From the NCBI GenBank assembly GCA_015501595.1, contig JADNRX010000288.1, positions 1 to 64,000 on the forward strand: 64,000 nt of DNA, written 5' to 3'. Source of the DNA: Hymenopellis radicata. Its lineage: Eukaryota; Basidiomycota; Agaricomycetes; Agaricales; Physalacriaceae. Below, piece by piece: positions 22,000 to 33,249 of this stretch (the first letter of the stretch is position 1; each line of letters begins with the position of its first letter). The position numbers and the translations under genes were made by a program. The notes beneath the pieces are model-generated. The model was not told the DNA's origin, searched no databases, and saw only the letters and a program-made list of their open reading frames with translations.

Positions 22000-23190
22000 A
22001 TGTCCCTAGTAGCCATTGAGCCTCGACTCTCCATTGGGGTGGAGCTCGAATACCTTGCTGTTCTAACCTCGCAGAATATGCGGTATCAGAAGGGGCATTT
22101 TCCCAAAGCAGATCTCGACCGTCTCCACCTCCGCATCATGGCCTTCATCGCCGCCGTAATCGAGGCTGCATTCAAAGACATGCACACCGCAGGATGTCCG
22201 GCCCTCCCCGAGCCGTCGCCATTCCCGTCGATGCGCCCTCTCCCCAGGCCCATATCGCTCAAGAGAAAGCTCTCGGGCACTTCGAAGATGGAGATGAGAA
22301 CTCCTTCTGGATATGCAAAAAAGAAACCCTTACCGCAAGCTTTTCTCACCCATCGTTGATTCCTTTCGGAATCGAAATCACCTCGCCCCCCCTTATAGAC
22401 GATAGCGAGACGACGAGGGATACGTGGATCACAGCTATCCAGACCGTCCTGGGTGTTCTCGTTAATCTTCAGCTTGACAGTAACGGGAATCCCAACGCGC
22501 CCATGGCATCTGGGATGGTCTGCGAGTTTTCTCGAAGAGGATGATCTTCGTCGACTAGTTGAGCCGGATGCTGCGTATCCCGATGACGGAGAACTTCAGT
22601 TCCACCTCACGGCTCCCGTGAATGCGGGAATACATGTTCATGTCGGCGCTGGCGTCGAGGAGGGTGCCAAGTTGGCGGACCTTGCCGTCAAGAATATTGC
22701 ATTCCTGAGTTGGCATTTTGAGGGTAATGCTCTTCGTTTCATAGTCGTTGACTGGATTCTTATCGCTCACAAAAGATACCATCGACGCTGTGCACTTCCG
22801 GCATCGCCGGGGAGACAAAGTGGTTGTGATTAAATCATTTGCTTCCCTCGCGATAGACGTGCTGCCCGAACGTCCCATGACGCGGGATGACATTTCAAAG
22901 CTGAATAGGCTTTACGACCTTCCACTGACCGTTTTCGTGAACATTTTGACTCGAGGACTCAAGTTTTGGAAAGTGAATCTCTCCACGCCCTACTCGCTAT
23001 GAATTCAGGCAGCTGGGTCCACATTTCAAGAAGGATACGTTCGTGGCGTGGGTGAAGTTCGTCCTGGCACTTGTCCGTGTAGCTTGCAAATTATCGCAGA
23101 AAGAGATCTTGCAGCTTATGACAGAAGCGCACCGATCGATGAAGGATCTTATCACTGACAAGATATCTGGGACAATCTTGAGATGTATTG
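22000..23190 (+). pseudogene. amidoligase-family gene with frameshifts
   Basis: Readable segments in order are SIGVELEYLAVL (the family's N-terminal GVE-E strand), GDENSFWICKKETL, PFGIEITSPPLIDD, NAGIHVHVGAG (the His-Val-His core), LADLAVKNIAFLSWHFE, DTIDAVHFRHRR, and YEFRQLGPHFKK followed by FVAWVKFVLALVRVA. These are the hallmarks of eukaryotic amidoligase_2 proteins, an ATP-grasp-like/glutamine-synthetase-like peptide-bond-forming fold. A plausible 54-nt intron (GTAATG..AAAAG) follows SWHFEG. The frame changes near 22,185, 22,500-22,540 and 23,000, so at least three indels or unmodelled introns are needed. I call it a probable pseudogene; substrate and role are unknown. Confidence 0.7.
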
Positions 23191-23465
23191 TACGGTTTAG
23201 TTTCAAGCGTGTCGCGATAGAAATGGGGATATATGAACGATGTGATTCTCAGCGAAGTGCTGGACGCATGTCCTTCTTTACGACTACGTTAGCTGATTTC
23301 ATTCGAAGTGCCGTTTTACTCACTAGCATAGTGTCCAACGTCCAAGAATCCCTATCTTTAAGTCGAGGCCAATGAATAGGTGGGTCGTAGAGCTGAAGTA
23401 AGACACCACATCCTACACAAGTAGTTTCCAAATTTGGGAAAGGTTGGCGCCTCCTCATCCCAACA

Positions 23466-24541
23466 TTACAAATGGCCAAACGCAAGAATGCAGGATGTGA
23501 CGTTGGGACGTGTTTCACGAAAGTAAGTCAGTTGCTCGACGGGAAATTCCTCGTAAAACGTGTAGTCTAGGACTAATGTTTCCAGAGATGACGGAAGCTG
23601 GGAGGTTAACGCATCCCACTGCATCCGCCAGCCTCCTAGAACCAGCTGGCGAAGCTTCGGCCACGATCCAGGGAGAAACAATAGCAAGGGAAATTCGCCT
23701 TCTAAATTGTGAGCGTCGAAAAACAAGGTTTGAATCGGCGACGAAAACGTGAGTTCTCGAGCGCGTCTGAACTCGTCCTGGAAACGGTGTGCGTCTGCTG
23801 CGCGGCAAAGGAGAGTCTCAAGGGAGCCGTGGGTGACCTTGAGCAAATCGCCGAAAAGAGGCGTGTATCCCCACATCTTTACAGCGAGGTATCGGACCCG
23901 ACATGGGATGGGGGTAAACGGCGCATAATATCGAGGGAGGGTCTCGATATCTCTGGTATTTGGGAAATCGATGGAAAGATGAGAGACATTGGGTGTTGAC
24001 ATTAACAGTTGTGACATATGGTTGACACCTTCGAAGAATGCTTCGCCGTTTGTCATTCTGAGATGACGAATGGAATTCAACATCGGAGAGCGGAGAAGAG
24101 TGTCCATAAACTGAGCAGCATCAACCGGGATATCATTGTATCTGTAAGTATAGACGTCCAGCGATATCACCGTATCGCTGGGAAGGAGTGGGAGCCAGTC
24201 ATATAACGGGTCTGGCGATGGGCGCTCGTCGGTCCCTTCTAGGCATGTCAGTTCGACATGTCTAATGAGATGGCGGACATATTCGCTAGCAATGAGAGTG
24301 GGGGCGAGTTCCTCCATCAGTGTTATGCCCGTGAAGGACGGGTGAAAATCCACGGAAGCGTATAGTGCTCTGTAAGCAGCTGGTGACCACCTTTTGCATG
24401 TCAGAGCTAGGGACGCAAGATCGTTTTTTGAAGTGTGGGAGAGTATGAGGTCGAGGACATCGTCGTTACAAATCTGAGCGGCGGATGGCGGCGGTAGAGG
24501 GCGTTTGGAGAGGAGGAAGTGACATGCACGACGAAACGCGG
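23466..24541 (-). CDS. F-box/LRR-like protein of a different family, 5' end incomplete
   Basis: One long exon encodes at least 357 residues and begins at a clear acceptor (TCTAGTCTCAG, 24542-24544). The N-terminal F-box reads ICNDDVLDLILSHTSKNDL, LALTCKRWSPAAYRALYASV. About 300 residues of leucine-rich strands follow (VRHLIRHVELT, SIRHLRMTN, VSHLSIDFP, VRYLAVKMW, LRQLVLGGW, LETLVLDYTF). By family knowledge this is an SCF adaptor recognising its substrate with the LRR-like region. No in-frame ATG lies in this exon before the F-box, so the start must be in an upstream exon that I could not place. It lacks the CxxC/coiled-coil N-terminus and the CACGTG module of the cluster, so it is not part of that expansion. 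Confidence 0.75.
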
Positions 24542-24544
24542 CTG

Positions 24545-25267
24545 AGACTAGAAAATACTGGAGTCAACCGCAAAGAAGTTCAAAAGATTCATGAAACATA
24601 CAAGCAGCCCGAAGAATACTTGATGCGATTCCCATAGAACGCGCAAAGATACGTTCTTGGCAAGTTCGTGGTGGTTATTCGTCAACGCGTCATTAACACA
24701 CGTGGTCACCACATGGTGTAGGGTTAAGGTTCGGCATCTTAGTATCTCTCGTAAGTACACTCATTCACAGATCAACTGAGCGCCGAGGAGATGGGAGTGG
24801 CATTTGGCAGCCATCTCAGTACCTCGACATCAATCACCCAAAATACTGCCCAAACCAGTTGAGGGCATGCAGCACATGCTACGATCACTCTGTGACAAAG
24901 TCCTTGCCGACCCATCGTTTTGGTCAACGAATGCTCCTTCTTAGGGCCCCTTGCCACTACCTTTATATCGAACGTGGATCGCTTCGTGACTGTTCTCCGT
25001 GAATTGCGACCTAACAGCCATCAACTCGAACAATCCTTGATCGACTTGGACAGGACTCGTTATGTCGGCGTCATAAAGGATTTCAGCCAAAGAACCGTCC
25101 CGATTTCCGAAGTAAGGCTTGCTTCACTTTCAGCATGAAAGTAAGTAGCCAGTCCGAGACAGGAGAAATGAGTGTCATTTTAACGAGAGTATACTTCAGT
25201 CCTAATCCCTGTGTCCATCTCTGCCAGAGGATCGGATCTCGTCTCTCATGCCGTCTGAGTCCTCGCA
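24545..25267. other. intergenic, no supported gene
   Basis: A 72-codon frame at 24920-25138 (DRFVTVLRELRPNSHQLEQSL) looks protein-like but has no start context, partner exon or family I recognise. Nothing else is supported. Confidence 0.4.
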
Positions 25268-25555
25268 AGCCAATCGTACAGAGTAGGATTCGATGCTGGC
25301 ATCGCGCATCTTTCCTCGGAGGTAGGATCGGCGAAAACGACAAGTGTCTTTACCAGGATACCGCCATTGAGAGGCACATTCTCGAGGTCGATGGTATGGC
25401 TCGTGTCGTAAACCGTCGTCTGACCGAGTACCGGAAGGCCTGTAAAGTCGTTTTTAGTTCAGAACATTCACTAAGTCCGAACTTGGATTTGAACATGCCG
25501 GTTGGGATCTCGTTGAAAATGACAGCGGAGTTCTGTACGGGTGCCATTATGATGT
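25268..25555 (-). pseudogene. oxidoreductase exon 1-2 fragment
   Basis: MAPVQNSAVIFNEIPTG, then after a former intron VYDTSHTIDLENVPLNGG-ILVKTLVV, copy the start of the gene at 3949-5352. The intron donor has become GCATGT and a base is missing before the DPYLRG position. The upstream promoter part is retained to about 25,640. Confidence 0.8.
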
Positions 25556-25669
25556 AGATTTGTGCTTTCCCAGACAGCACCACCGTGCGCCTTTACAGTA
25601 GCAGCCACCGTCGTATGGGTGAATTCTCCGAAGTCGCCTCGCTCACGTCCACTAACGCCCAAAGTCAGT

Positions 25670-27175
25670 AAGTCTCATCATTCCGACTCCGCACACAACC
25701 CAACCATCTTTCTCACCAAGGCGAAATCATAATCATTCTCACAGCGAGGCAACCGCACAAATGCCTCATCTGCTACATGACTCGAATCAAAGTCCGTGGA
25801 TTCGTATCTCGCAATAACCGTCACCCCATCCAAAGCATATTCCACTTTGCCACCCTGGTCGAAGAAGTCGCCTATGGGTTTGGTATATACGCGCACAGGC
25901 GTGTGCATGGATAGCTCCCGCCGTCAGCGTAGGCGTCGACGTCTGTTCGAGGAAAAGCTTTATAGAAAGGAAAGCAGCGGCAAAGTTCTGATAGACAGAA
26001 AGGTGGAGGCCCTGCGAGTACAGAGATGCAGGGAGGAATTTGACATGGGGGAGCATGATGACCTTAGAGCTGTCTAAGGTGAGAGTGGGATCTTCTTTGA
26101 ACCAGAACTCCCCGGACTGCATCTTGTCGACGACCTCGTCAGCGTTATCTGTCGCGAAGATACATGAGAAATGGCTGTACGAAATGCACAAAGCTAGTAC
26201 TACTTACGGGCAAGCTGAAACGCCATGCAAGGCGAGAGCCAGCCAGAGCTGCAGACGCCACAAGTACAGCCGAACCTGTTCTTGAAACCTATTCCTCGGC
26301 CAAGGTACACCCCGTGTCTATGCCATCGCGTTCTTCACAACGTACTCCATCGAGAGATCCTCCTCCGGATACCCACACCATTGTCCTGGCAACAAAGTTT
26401 CCATGAACTCACGCTCATCAACCAAGGAGTCACGAATAGTCTCGAGAGGTGTCGTCGCTTCAATGTTCTGGTAATTATGGAGATCCTCGCCACGCCTCGG
26501 CCCAAGCAAGGTATTAAAAGCAAGGAATTTTTGAGCCTGGACTGCTACATGCATAGGGAGAAGTCCGATTTCATCGCGCGCGTGGATGGAAGCGGGATTC
26601 GTGTTGTAGGACAAGCGGATCCTGCTGATGATGGCGGGAGACTTGTCAGAGCCGATGGCACAATGTATAGGGTAGCTCTGTTTGAGGTTTTGGCGTTGAC
26701 GAAGGTCTGGGCCGACTCCATCTCATGGAAGGATGCGTCTGGAAGGATCATGATGGGTAAAGAGTTCTTCAGACTGCTGTCATCGGAGGACAAAAGATGG
26801 CGAGAGGGATGGCTGAGTCAAGAGCGTAGACGAAGAAAGGAGTGCGTCCAATTGGTCGGAATCCATTCTAGTCACCACGTTGAATGAACTGCGGTTTCAG
26901 GCGCCCATTCTTGTCAAAAAGTGCAATAGAGAGTTCGTGCAGTTCCCGGTTCTCTTCGTCCATGAGCGCAAGGAACTGTCCGCGACCCATCTTTTGGTGA
27001 TGAATGAAATATCCAGTCACAACTCTTTACGACCCAGCTTGAACAAGAAGGAAGTCTGTAGGTGCAACGAGATGGACATGGGGAGTAGTGGGTATACGCC
27101 ATTTGCCGGCTCGGTCTCTGGCTTTCTGAATGTGAGTTGTCGAGAGCGCCGCCATTGAATCAAAGTTAAAAGCCA
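25670..27175 (-). pseudogene. ankyrin-repeat protein with CTCG..GWLSP tail, frameshifted
   Basis: Minus-strand pieces read in order. First an N-terminal block (MAFNFDSMAALSTTHI.., then YFIHHQKMGRGQFLALMDEE). Then ankyrin repeats (YPIHCAIGSDKSPAIISRI; IHARDEIGLLPMHVAVQAQK). Then the Cys-rich exon FGCTCGVCSSGWLSPCM, ending at a GTAAGT donor near 26,212. After an intron come DNADEVVDKMQSGEFWF, VIMLPHVKFLPASLYSQG and DFFDQGGKVEYALDG. Ankyrin repeats bind proteins; the Cys-bearing tail is a recurrent fungal partner of unknown function. An in-frame stop near 27,045, a shift near 25,880 and others upstream mark it as broken. It shows that the CTCG-tail module found alone elsewhere in the window can follow ankyrin repeats. 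Confidence 0.7.
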
Positions 27176-27469
27176 TTGTCAGGCTCCCAAGCGCGTGACG
27201 GTCACATCGCTTCTCCCGCCTCCATGCGTCCTTCCTGTTGATGGCTCTCCGTAACTTACACGTTCAAAACTCCGCAGAACAGGTCGCTGTGCGTCTGGAC
27301 AACGTAGATGCACGGGGATGCTACGCACTCACGTACATCCGAAATATAAGACTGAGATACCGTGCCAGTCGGACGAGCGCTAGGACTGATAGTATTATTG
27401 ATAGGCCATCGAAAGCGGTAGGTAGTGTCTTCAAATATCACAAAGACAACCCTCCCTGAGCGCTGTCAA

Positions 27470-27770
27470 GTAATTATCTTCATCAGCTACACCCTCGAAC
27501 CAATAACACGCGCCATACGTGAGACGCGACATCGATGACCTGGAACGATGAAACCGGTAAGCAAGGCGCCATGAGATTAAGCATACTAAAATACGTACCC
27601 ATTCGAAAAAAGGCAACTGCCTCGGTATTTCCAGGAATCTAGTGAGGGCCGCGCACGTTGGCAAACATCCGATGGGTGTTCCGAAGGCGAAGGACGGGTG
27701 TTTTGCTCCGGGGAAAAGAATGTCTGTCCATATGAAGCCGCAACGTGCAATTGTACATCAAGATCGAGGA
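27470..27770. repeat. dispersed short block (also 40,085-40,400 and 41,130-41,300)
   Basis: Landmarks are CATCGATGACCTGGAACGAT, GGCAACTGCCTCGGTATTTC and ATGAAGCCGCAACGTGCA. No shared open frame is maintained. Confidence 0.7.
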
Positions 27771-27854
27771 CGCGGAGGCTTCGAGTAAGACGTTAACGGT
27801 ATTGAAATCATATCAGCCTGACGATAGACATACGCAAGGGCAGACGAATCGACG

Positions 27855-28140
27855 CATCCCTATTCGACCTTTCAAATCTTCGGACAAATTCACCTCTCCG
27901 CACACGCACTTGTCTCGTCAACTACAATAGGCACATGGCGATCCTTGAACGGATAGCTTTCCGAGCAGTCAGTTCAGATACAAATTTTGCCAACATTTGT
28001 ATGGACGAAGGGGAAGCACATACAGGTGGGGCCTTATTTGGAAGATGTTCTTGGTCAATAACGTCGGATGGTACTAGAGGAAGTGGTCGTCCACTGGCCT
28101 CCTGTCGAGGAAGATTCCCTCAGCTGTGCTAAATCCGTCG
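27855..28140. repeat. dispersed short block (also 40,445-40,640 and 41,405-41,660)
   Basis: The landmarks are CGCATCCCTATTCGACCTTT and CATGGCGATCCTTGAACGG followed by TTTGCCAACRTTTGT. The 3' half is also found at 13,215-13,330 and 32,150-32,290. It is probably a decayed exon; its product was not identified. Confidence 0.65.
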
Positions 28141-28229
28141 GTCGCCCAAGATGCTAAGCGTAACGGTCCGTGAGGGGGGTGACCTTGCATGTATACATAG
28201 AGGACTCGAAAGGAACGCAAAGAATATCC

Positions 28230-29505
28230 AAGTCAATAGTCAGTGTCGGCTTTTGGGATGCGACATCGTTGAGCGCCAGGTACTAGAACATCGATGAATT
28301 GTAAGCTCGAAGTCTGGAACATAAAGAAGGGACATACCAATTACTGTGAGTCTAACATATAATGACTAGATGACCATCTGGTCTCGCAGCTAGGTATTCC
28401 CCTAACGTTATCTGTTGGGAAGGCTACCACGACCGATTGAGTTGAACGTGGTATAAATTCCATGCGCGCGATGACGATGAGGTGTAAGGCCGAAGAAATC
28501 TCCTAGCGTACTGTGGAAAGAGGATGAGGTGTAAGGCCGAAGAAATCTCCTAGCGTACTGTGGAAAGAGGGTGAGATTGGAAGAGGCGATGTAAGATTGG
28601 AACTAACATTGTTCCCCGGGAATGCTAACGCATCCACAAGACGCGGGTTACACATCGCCGGCACCAAAGTCCAAGCGAAGCCAGCCGCTAGCCTCTGCTA
28701 CCAGCGATGCTAGCAGTCCTTCACTTCTCGTATTGGCGTCGCAGCAGGGCGGTATTTGGCTGTCCAGGATTATGTCTCTTTGCAGCAGTTAAGGTCGTTT
28801 TGCCGTGTGATCGTGCAGAATATCGGTCGATTGGGAAAGGTTGCGGACATGCGTAAGGATGAGTGGGGTCTTCAGAGGGGGGAAACTGCCGTCGCCAATA
28901 TCTGGCGCGCGCGCCGAGAACGAACAGACAGTTTCCGAGATGCCAGTCCATCCTGGAAACAATTCAGCGTGGAGAATAGGAGGATATAGAGATTCTCAAA
29001 CATTCCTAGTCCAAGAAAGCAATTGCATAAAGATCGTGCGGCGGCGAATGGATGGGAACATGGGAGCCACTTTCCTAGCGGCAGTACTAGAAGGCATTAG
29101 ACCTGAAGACCAGGCAGAAAACAAAACGTACCGGTTCCACGAACTTGCCTCGCCCACATCAGTCCGATATCCTTCGGCGTGACTTTGTCTTCCTTCCTCG
29201 AAAGCTTGGCGCCAACATCCACGAAACGACGGAAATTGAACGAGGAAATTCGACTTTGGCGGCATGGTGGCAGGAGGGAAAGGTACGTCCGCTCGATTTA
29301 GAAATTCCCGCAAGTTGTCACCTCACATGATGGGTCACAGGCGTGGCGTCTCCATGTTTTCAACCCGAAGCGGGATGCATGACTTCGATGGGAGTGAATA
29401 AGCTCGTCGCAAAAAGACCGGTTAGGATTACGGGCACTACTCGAAACAGTTGAACCATAGTGAATAATGAATTTCCGCTCGAGATACATCAACTATGGAA
29501 GTTAT
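28230..29505. repeat. dispersed repeat block abutting the 29510-31234 gene
   Basis: This is a copy of 14,345-15,665. The final 200 bp before the F-box stop codon match the 3' flank of the gene at 15671-17401, including CACTACTCGAAACAGTTGAA. Confidence 0.8.
28476..28569. repeat. 47-bp perfect tandem duplication
   Basis: A unit beginning GATGAGGTGTAAGGCCG and ending CTGTGGAAAGAG occurs twice back to back without a mismatch. Related blocks have a single unit, so the event is recent. Confidence 0.9.
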
Positions 29506-29509
29506 GTTT

Positions 29510-31234
29510 CTAGGAATCGATGTCGCTCGTAGTAACGGCACATTCTAGCTCTATACTCGATGTTAGCTCAAGAAAACTGTCCGGCCACTCCCTTCTCATC
29601 TGAACGTACAACCAACGCGGAAACTGCACTGTTTCCAGACACCTGCAGTGATCCTCCTCCAACCTGGATCCTGTTCCAGTTTCATTCGTGGCCGCACTCC
29701 GCCTATCGCTGCCCATGCCAGCGTTACACGAAGCGTTAGCCGCAGTCTCCTCCCGACCCTTTCCCCGTTCCACCATCACGGTTGGCAATCGGGAATATAA
29801 CATCTCGAACAGCGGGTCGAGATCATCGGGAAGGGAAGGCGCCGAGGCAACTTTGCCAATGTCCAAGAAGCGCAGCCATGGCAGCCTGGCAGGCGACCCG
29901 TCTGTGAGCTTATCAAGATTGAGACCATCAACGAACTCGACTGTCATCGCATCATCAGAAATGCACAACGACTCGACGTGGTGGGTAAGGGTGAAGAAGT
30001 TCAAGAGATGCTGGGTGTTCTCGGAATGCGAGTTCATATTACAAGTGATATCTAGCTTTGTCAGGTTCCCGAGAGGAACCGGAGATGTTGGGAGATGGAT
30101 GACCGAGATGGGGGAGAATTCGAGGATGAGTTCAGACAGTGCGGGAATGGCCAATGAGGAAAAAAACTCTTTGCTGTGGCCGGGAACATGGGAGCCCTCG
30201 GTGATGGTAAGGCGGCGAAGCTTCGGGAGGGAGACAATATCGGGGAAAGGAGTATGAACGTCCGAAAATAGGATAACAACGTTGAGATCCTCTAGGTTGG
30301 TTGAAGTGCGCAGAGTTTTCAAACCATCTGTGCCAAAGACCAGAAAATACTTGATGGAAGTGAGGCAAGACCAAGGAAGTGCAACATGCTCCACGACTCG
30401 CCAGGGACTACTATCCACGAATACCCCCAAAATTCGAAGGACAGGCGCACTCGCTGAGCTGAATACATCGACATTTACATCCCACTCCTCCTTGTTATTG
30501 TCGTTTAGGGCGAGTGTATGAAGTGTCAAGAAGGTGTTGCCAGAAAGGCACTGCAAGGATGACCGTGGAAGGTCTACCGTGAGATGCCTCCAACGAGGAA
30601 TGCTGACTTCAAGCACGGGAAGCACAGGATGGTCCCTGACACTGTTCTCGCTCCCTAGATCAATCGTCATGGGAAGGCCTCTAGACCGCTCAAGAAAAAG
30701 CCCAACTTTGTATGCGCATTGCCGACGCGTGATGAAGCCGGCATGCTTGTCGAAATCAAGCACGAGATATGTCCACAGCTGAGGTGAATTTATCGCAAGC
30801 TCTCTCCAGCGATGACAGACCCGAGTCAAAAGCCAAGGCGCTCCTCGGGGGTTGAGCACGTCGAGTTCGAGAAAGTCGTAAGTTTTCGAGATGCAATGAT
30901 GAAATATCTCGGTGAGCAGTTCGTTGGGGATGGAACGCATGGGGTGGAGGAGGGATTTGGCGTCTTCGAGGCGCGACTGCGCATGTTGGCGTGCCGAGAG
31001 GAGATTTTCTAGCAACTGTTGTGCGTGGAAGATCTTCGAGTCCAAGTCCTCAAGAGCGGCACGCGCGTCTTCCACAATCTTGCGAAAAGCGGGGAGCTCC
31101 ACGTCAAGCGGAGGATGGTTCTGACGGAAGAGTTCTTCTTCGCGCGTTGTGCGGTTCCCACTGGCTTCCTCGCCGGGTTGAAGCAAAATGCAGGAGCAGT
31201 TGGCACAATATATTGCATTCGTAGTATCCGCCAT
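29510..31234 (-). CDS. F-box family protein, intact, recombinant
   Basis: The protein has 574 residues with YCANCSC at 9-15, NHPPLDVELPAF, a coiled coil at about 45-95, and an F-box with MRSIPNELLTEIFHHCIS then APWLLTRVCHRWRELAINSPQLW. The C-terminal half shares LCISDDAMTVEFVDGLNLD with the gene at 48926-50706 and ends ELECAVTTSDIDS like the gene at 15671-17401. The first 70 residues and the 5' flank match the gene at 10625-12367 instead. A 120-nt 5'-UTR intron (donor 31356, acceptor 31237) precedes the ATG by two bases. The frame is undamaged, so the mosaic is probably functional. Confidence 0.92.
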   Translation of the reverse strand: MADTTNAIYCANCSCILLQPGEEASGNRTTREEELFRQNHPPLDVELPAFRKIVEDARAALEDLDSKIFHAQQLLENLLSARQHAQSRLEDAKSLLHPMRSIPNELLTEIFHHCISKTYDFLELDVLNPRGAPWLLTRVCHRWRELAINSPQLWTYLVLDFDKHAGFITRRQCAYKVGLFLERSRGLPMTIDLGSENSVRDHPVLPVLEVSIPRWRHLTVDLPRSSLQCLSGNTFLTLHTLALNDNNKEEWDVNVDVFSSASAPVLRILGVFVDSSPWRVVEHVALPWSCLTSIKYFLVFGTDGLKTLRTSTNLEDLNVVILFSDVHTPFPDIVSLPKLRRLTITEGSHVPGHSKEFFSSLAIPALSELILEFSPISVIHLPTSPVPLGNLTKLDITCNMNSHSENTQHLLNFFTLTHHVESLCISDDAMTVEFVDGLNLDKLTDGSPARLPWLRFLDIGKVASAPSLPDDLDPLFEMLYSRLPTVMVERGKGREETAANASCNAGMGSDRRSAATNETGTGSRLEEDHCRCLETVQFPRWLYVQMRREWPDSFLELTSSIELECAVTTSDIDS

Positions 31235-31536
31235 GCCTGGAATTCAATTAGTTTCGGTTCAATGCAAAGCTGGGGACTTTCACTTCTCTTTCAGTGTTCA
31301 GTTAGTCCTGATCATCAGTCTCGCACATGTATCGCGTATAATCGCAAGTAACTTACTTGAACTGGACGCGTTATCAGACTGCTGAGCGCGTCGACGACAA
31401 AATTCCTGGGCGAGTTCGTCACAAGTTACGACCTGTTGTGTGTCTCAGCTACGGACTTGATGTATGCGAGTTACTGGAATACCAAACAGGTGAAACCTCT
31501 TCGGCAGTCTGAGTGAGCAGAATTGTGGCGACTCGA

Positions 31537-31595
31537 GATGATGGTCAAAGAGAAAGAGAGAGGAACGCCCACGTGCTAAGACCAAATCTGGCAAA
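31537..31595 (-). promoter_or_regulatory. shared F-box family promoter module
   Basis: Minus strand: GTTTGCCAGATTTGG, CACGTG (31570-31575), GGCGTTCCTCTCTCTTTCTC, then GACCATCATC with one change from the usual GACGATCATC. The E-box is 336 bp from the ATG at 31234. Confidence 0.75.
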
Positions 31596-31749
31596 CACCT
31601 CCTCGATCCTGTCTACTTGCCCCTGAACATTCCTCAGTCGCGCCGAAAAGAGATTGCATAGTCATCGTAGTATTGAGACTCGGCATTACTATACATAGGT
31701 GTCACATTTCAAGGTGGGTCCAATCTGCATATCGTAGGACATAACCCTT

Positions 31750-33230
31750 GTGATCTTCATATCAAGAACTTATCCACCCTTCATCCTCGATTCACCCCTC
31801 CCTAGTCTATCAGACTCTCATCGTTCCGACTCCGCACACAACCCAATCATTTTCTCGCCAGGGCGCAATCATGATTCCCATGACGAGGCAACCGCACAAA
31901 TGCCTCATCTGCTCCATAACTCAAATCAAAGTCCGTGGATTCCAGTATCTCGCAAGAACCGTCACCCCATATTCCGCTTTGCCACCCTGGTCGAGGAAAT
32001 CGCCTATGGGTTTTATACGCGCACAAGGCGTGTGCAAGGATAGCTCCCGCCGTCGGCATTTGTTCGAATTATAGAAAGGAAAGCGGCGGCAAAGCCCTGG
32101 TAGAAAGAAAGATGTAGGCTCTGCGAGTACAGAGACACACTTCAACTACGATGGGCACATGGTGATCCTTGAACGGACATATTTCAGAGCAGTCGGTTCA
32201 TATACCAATTTTGCCAACGTTTGTCTGAACGACGCCAGTGGAGGCGGGAGCAGCGTCAAAAGAGGCACGCCTAATGACGCTCCTTTAGGCGGACTCGACG
32301 TCGAATAAGGCCGAAGCGATATCTTGTGGGCGCGATTATGGCGTCACGAACGATGCGCGCCTGAAAGCCTTTTGACTTGAGAGTGCCAACAGTCGTCCAT
32401 AGCTAGAATTGCGGTGACTCCTGACGGAGCGGACAAAGGTGGCGAGAATTGGGATCTTCCTCAACAGCAGGCCAGTGGACGACCGCCTCTGCATGCACAC
32501 ATCCGATGTTATCGACCAAAAGCATTACCCAACAAGGTCCCGCCTGTATACGCTTCCCCGAGGAATGTTTAACCGTTCTTGCCTATGACAGTGCAATTCA
32601 GACAGTGCTGACGTCTGTAAGGAATCAAGCCAGATGCCCTCTCTTGATACTCCCGACGTAGTAGAAAGGCACTAGAATAAGAGATAGCATTTTCGCTTCA
32701 GTGTATATAAGGATCTCCAGCGTAGCGACGTCGACACCCTATATATGCGAAAGTGGTATCCACAGACACATCAGAAGCATGCCAAGGGCAAGAGAAGATT
32801 ATTAACTAAGGCCGTATATACAGCCCTACATCGCGTGAACATAGGCTTGAGATTGATAGCAAAGACTCTACTTACACATTTCGTTGTTCGACCACGGCTT
32901 CCCAAAAGGAGACGTGACATATCATTGCTTCTGTGCCGCTAGGTAGGTAGGCCGAGCTGGGCATTGATACCACAGCTGATCAGCTCGGGACCACCAAAAG
33001 GTATGCTAGACGACGGTCAGAATGCGTTACAGAGATGAAGGAAATTTCTACTAACACTTGACTAACGCCATAAAACGTTGATGGCGGCATCGGGAAACAG
33101 GAGTAGAGTACACGTAGACCTCCATTGGCGGCATCAGCCGCATCGGTCGCATGAGACGCTAAGCGCAACCGTCCGTGAGGATGATGGCAATGTATTGCAA
33201 AGGGCATACACAATCGTTCGACGAAGGACC
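31750..33230. repeat. duplicated block (partner 12,820-14,345)
   Basis: This is the partner of the repeat upstream of the gene at 10625-12367. It contains an ankyrin-tail scrap (about 31,805-32,130, minus; GAILAHA, then DFLDQGGKAEYG in a second frame) and otherwise decayed sequence. Confidence 0.8.
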
Positions 33231-33249
33231 CAAACTTCAGTACGAGGAA

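Noticed and set aside
28476..28569. Direct repeats as a possible CRISPR array
   Set aside because: Two abutting units without spacers in a eukaryotic genome; simple tandem duplication.
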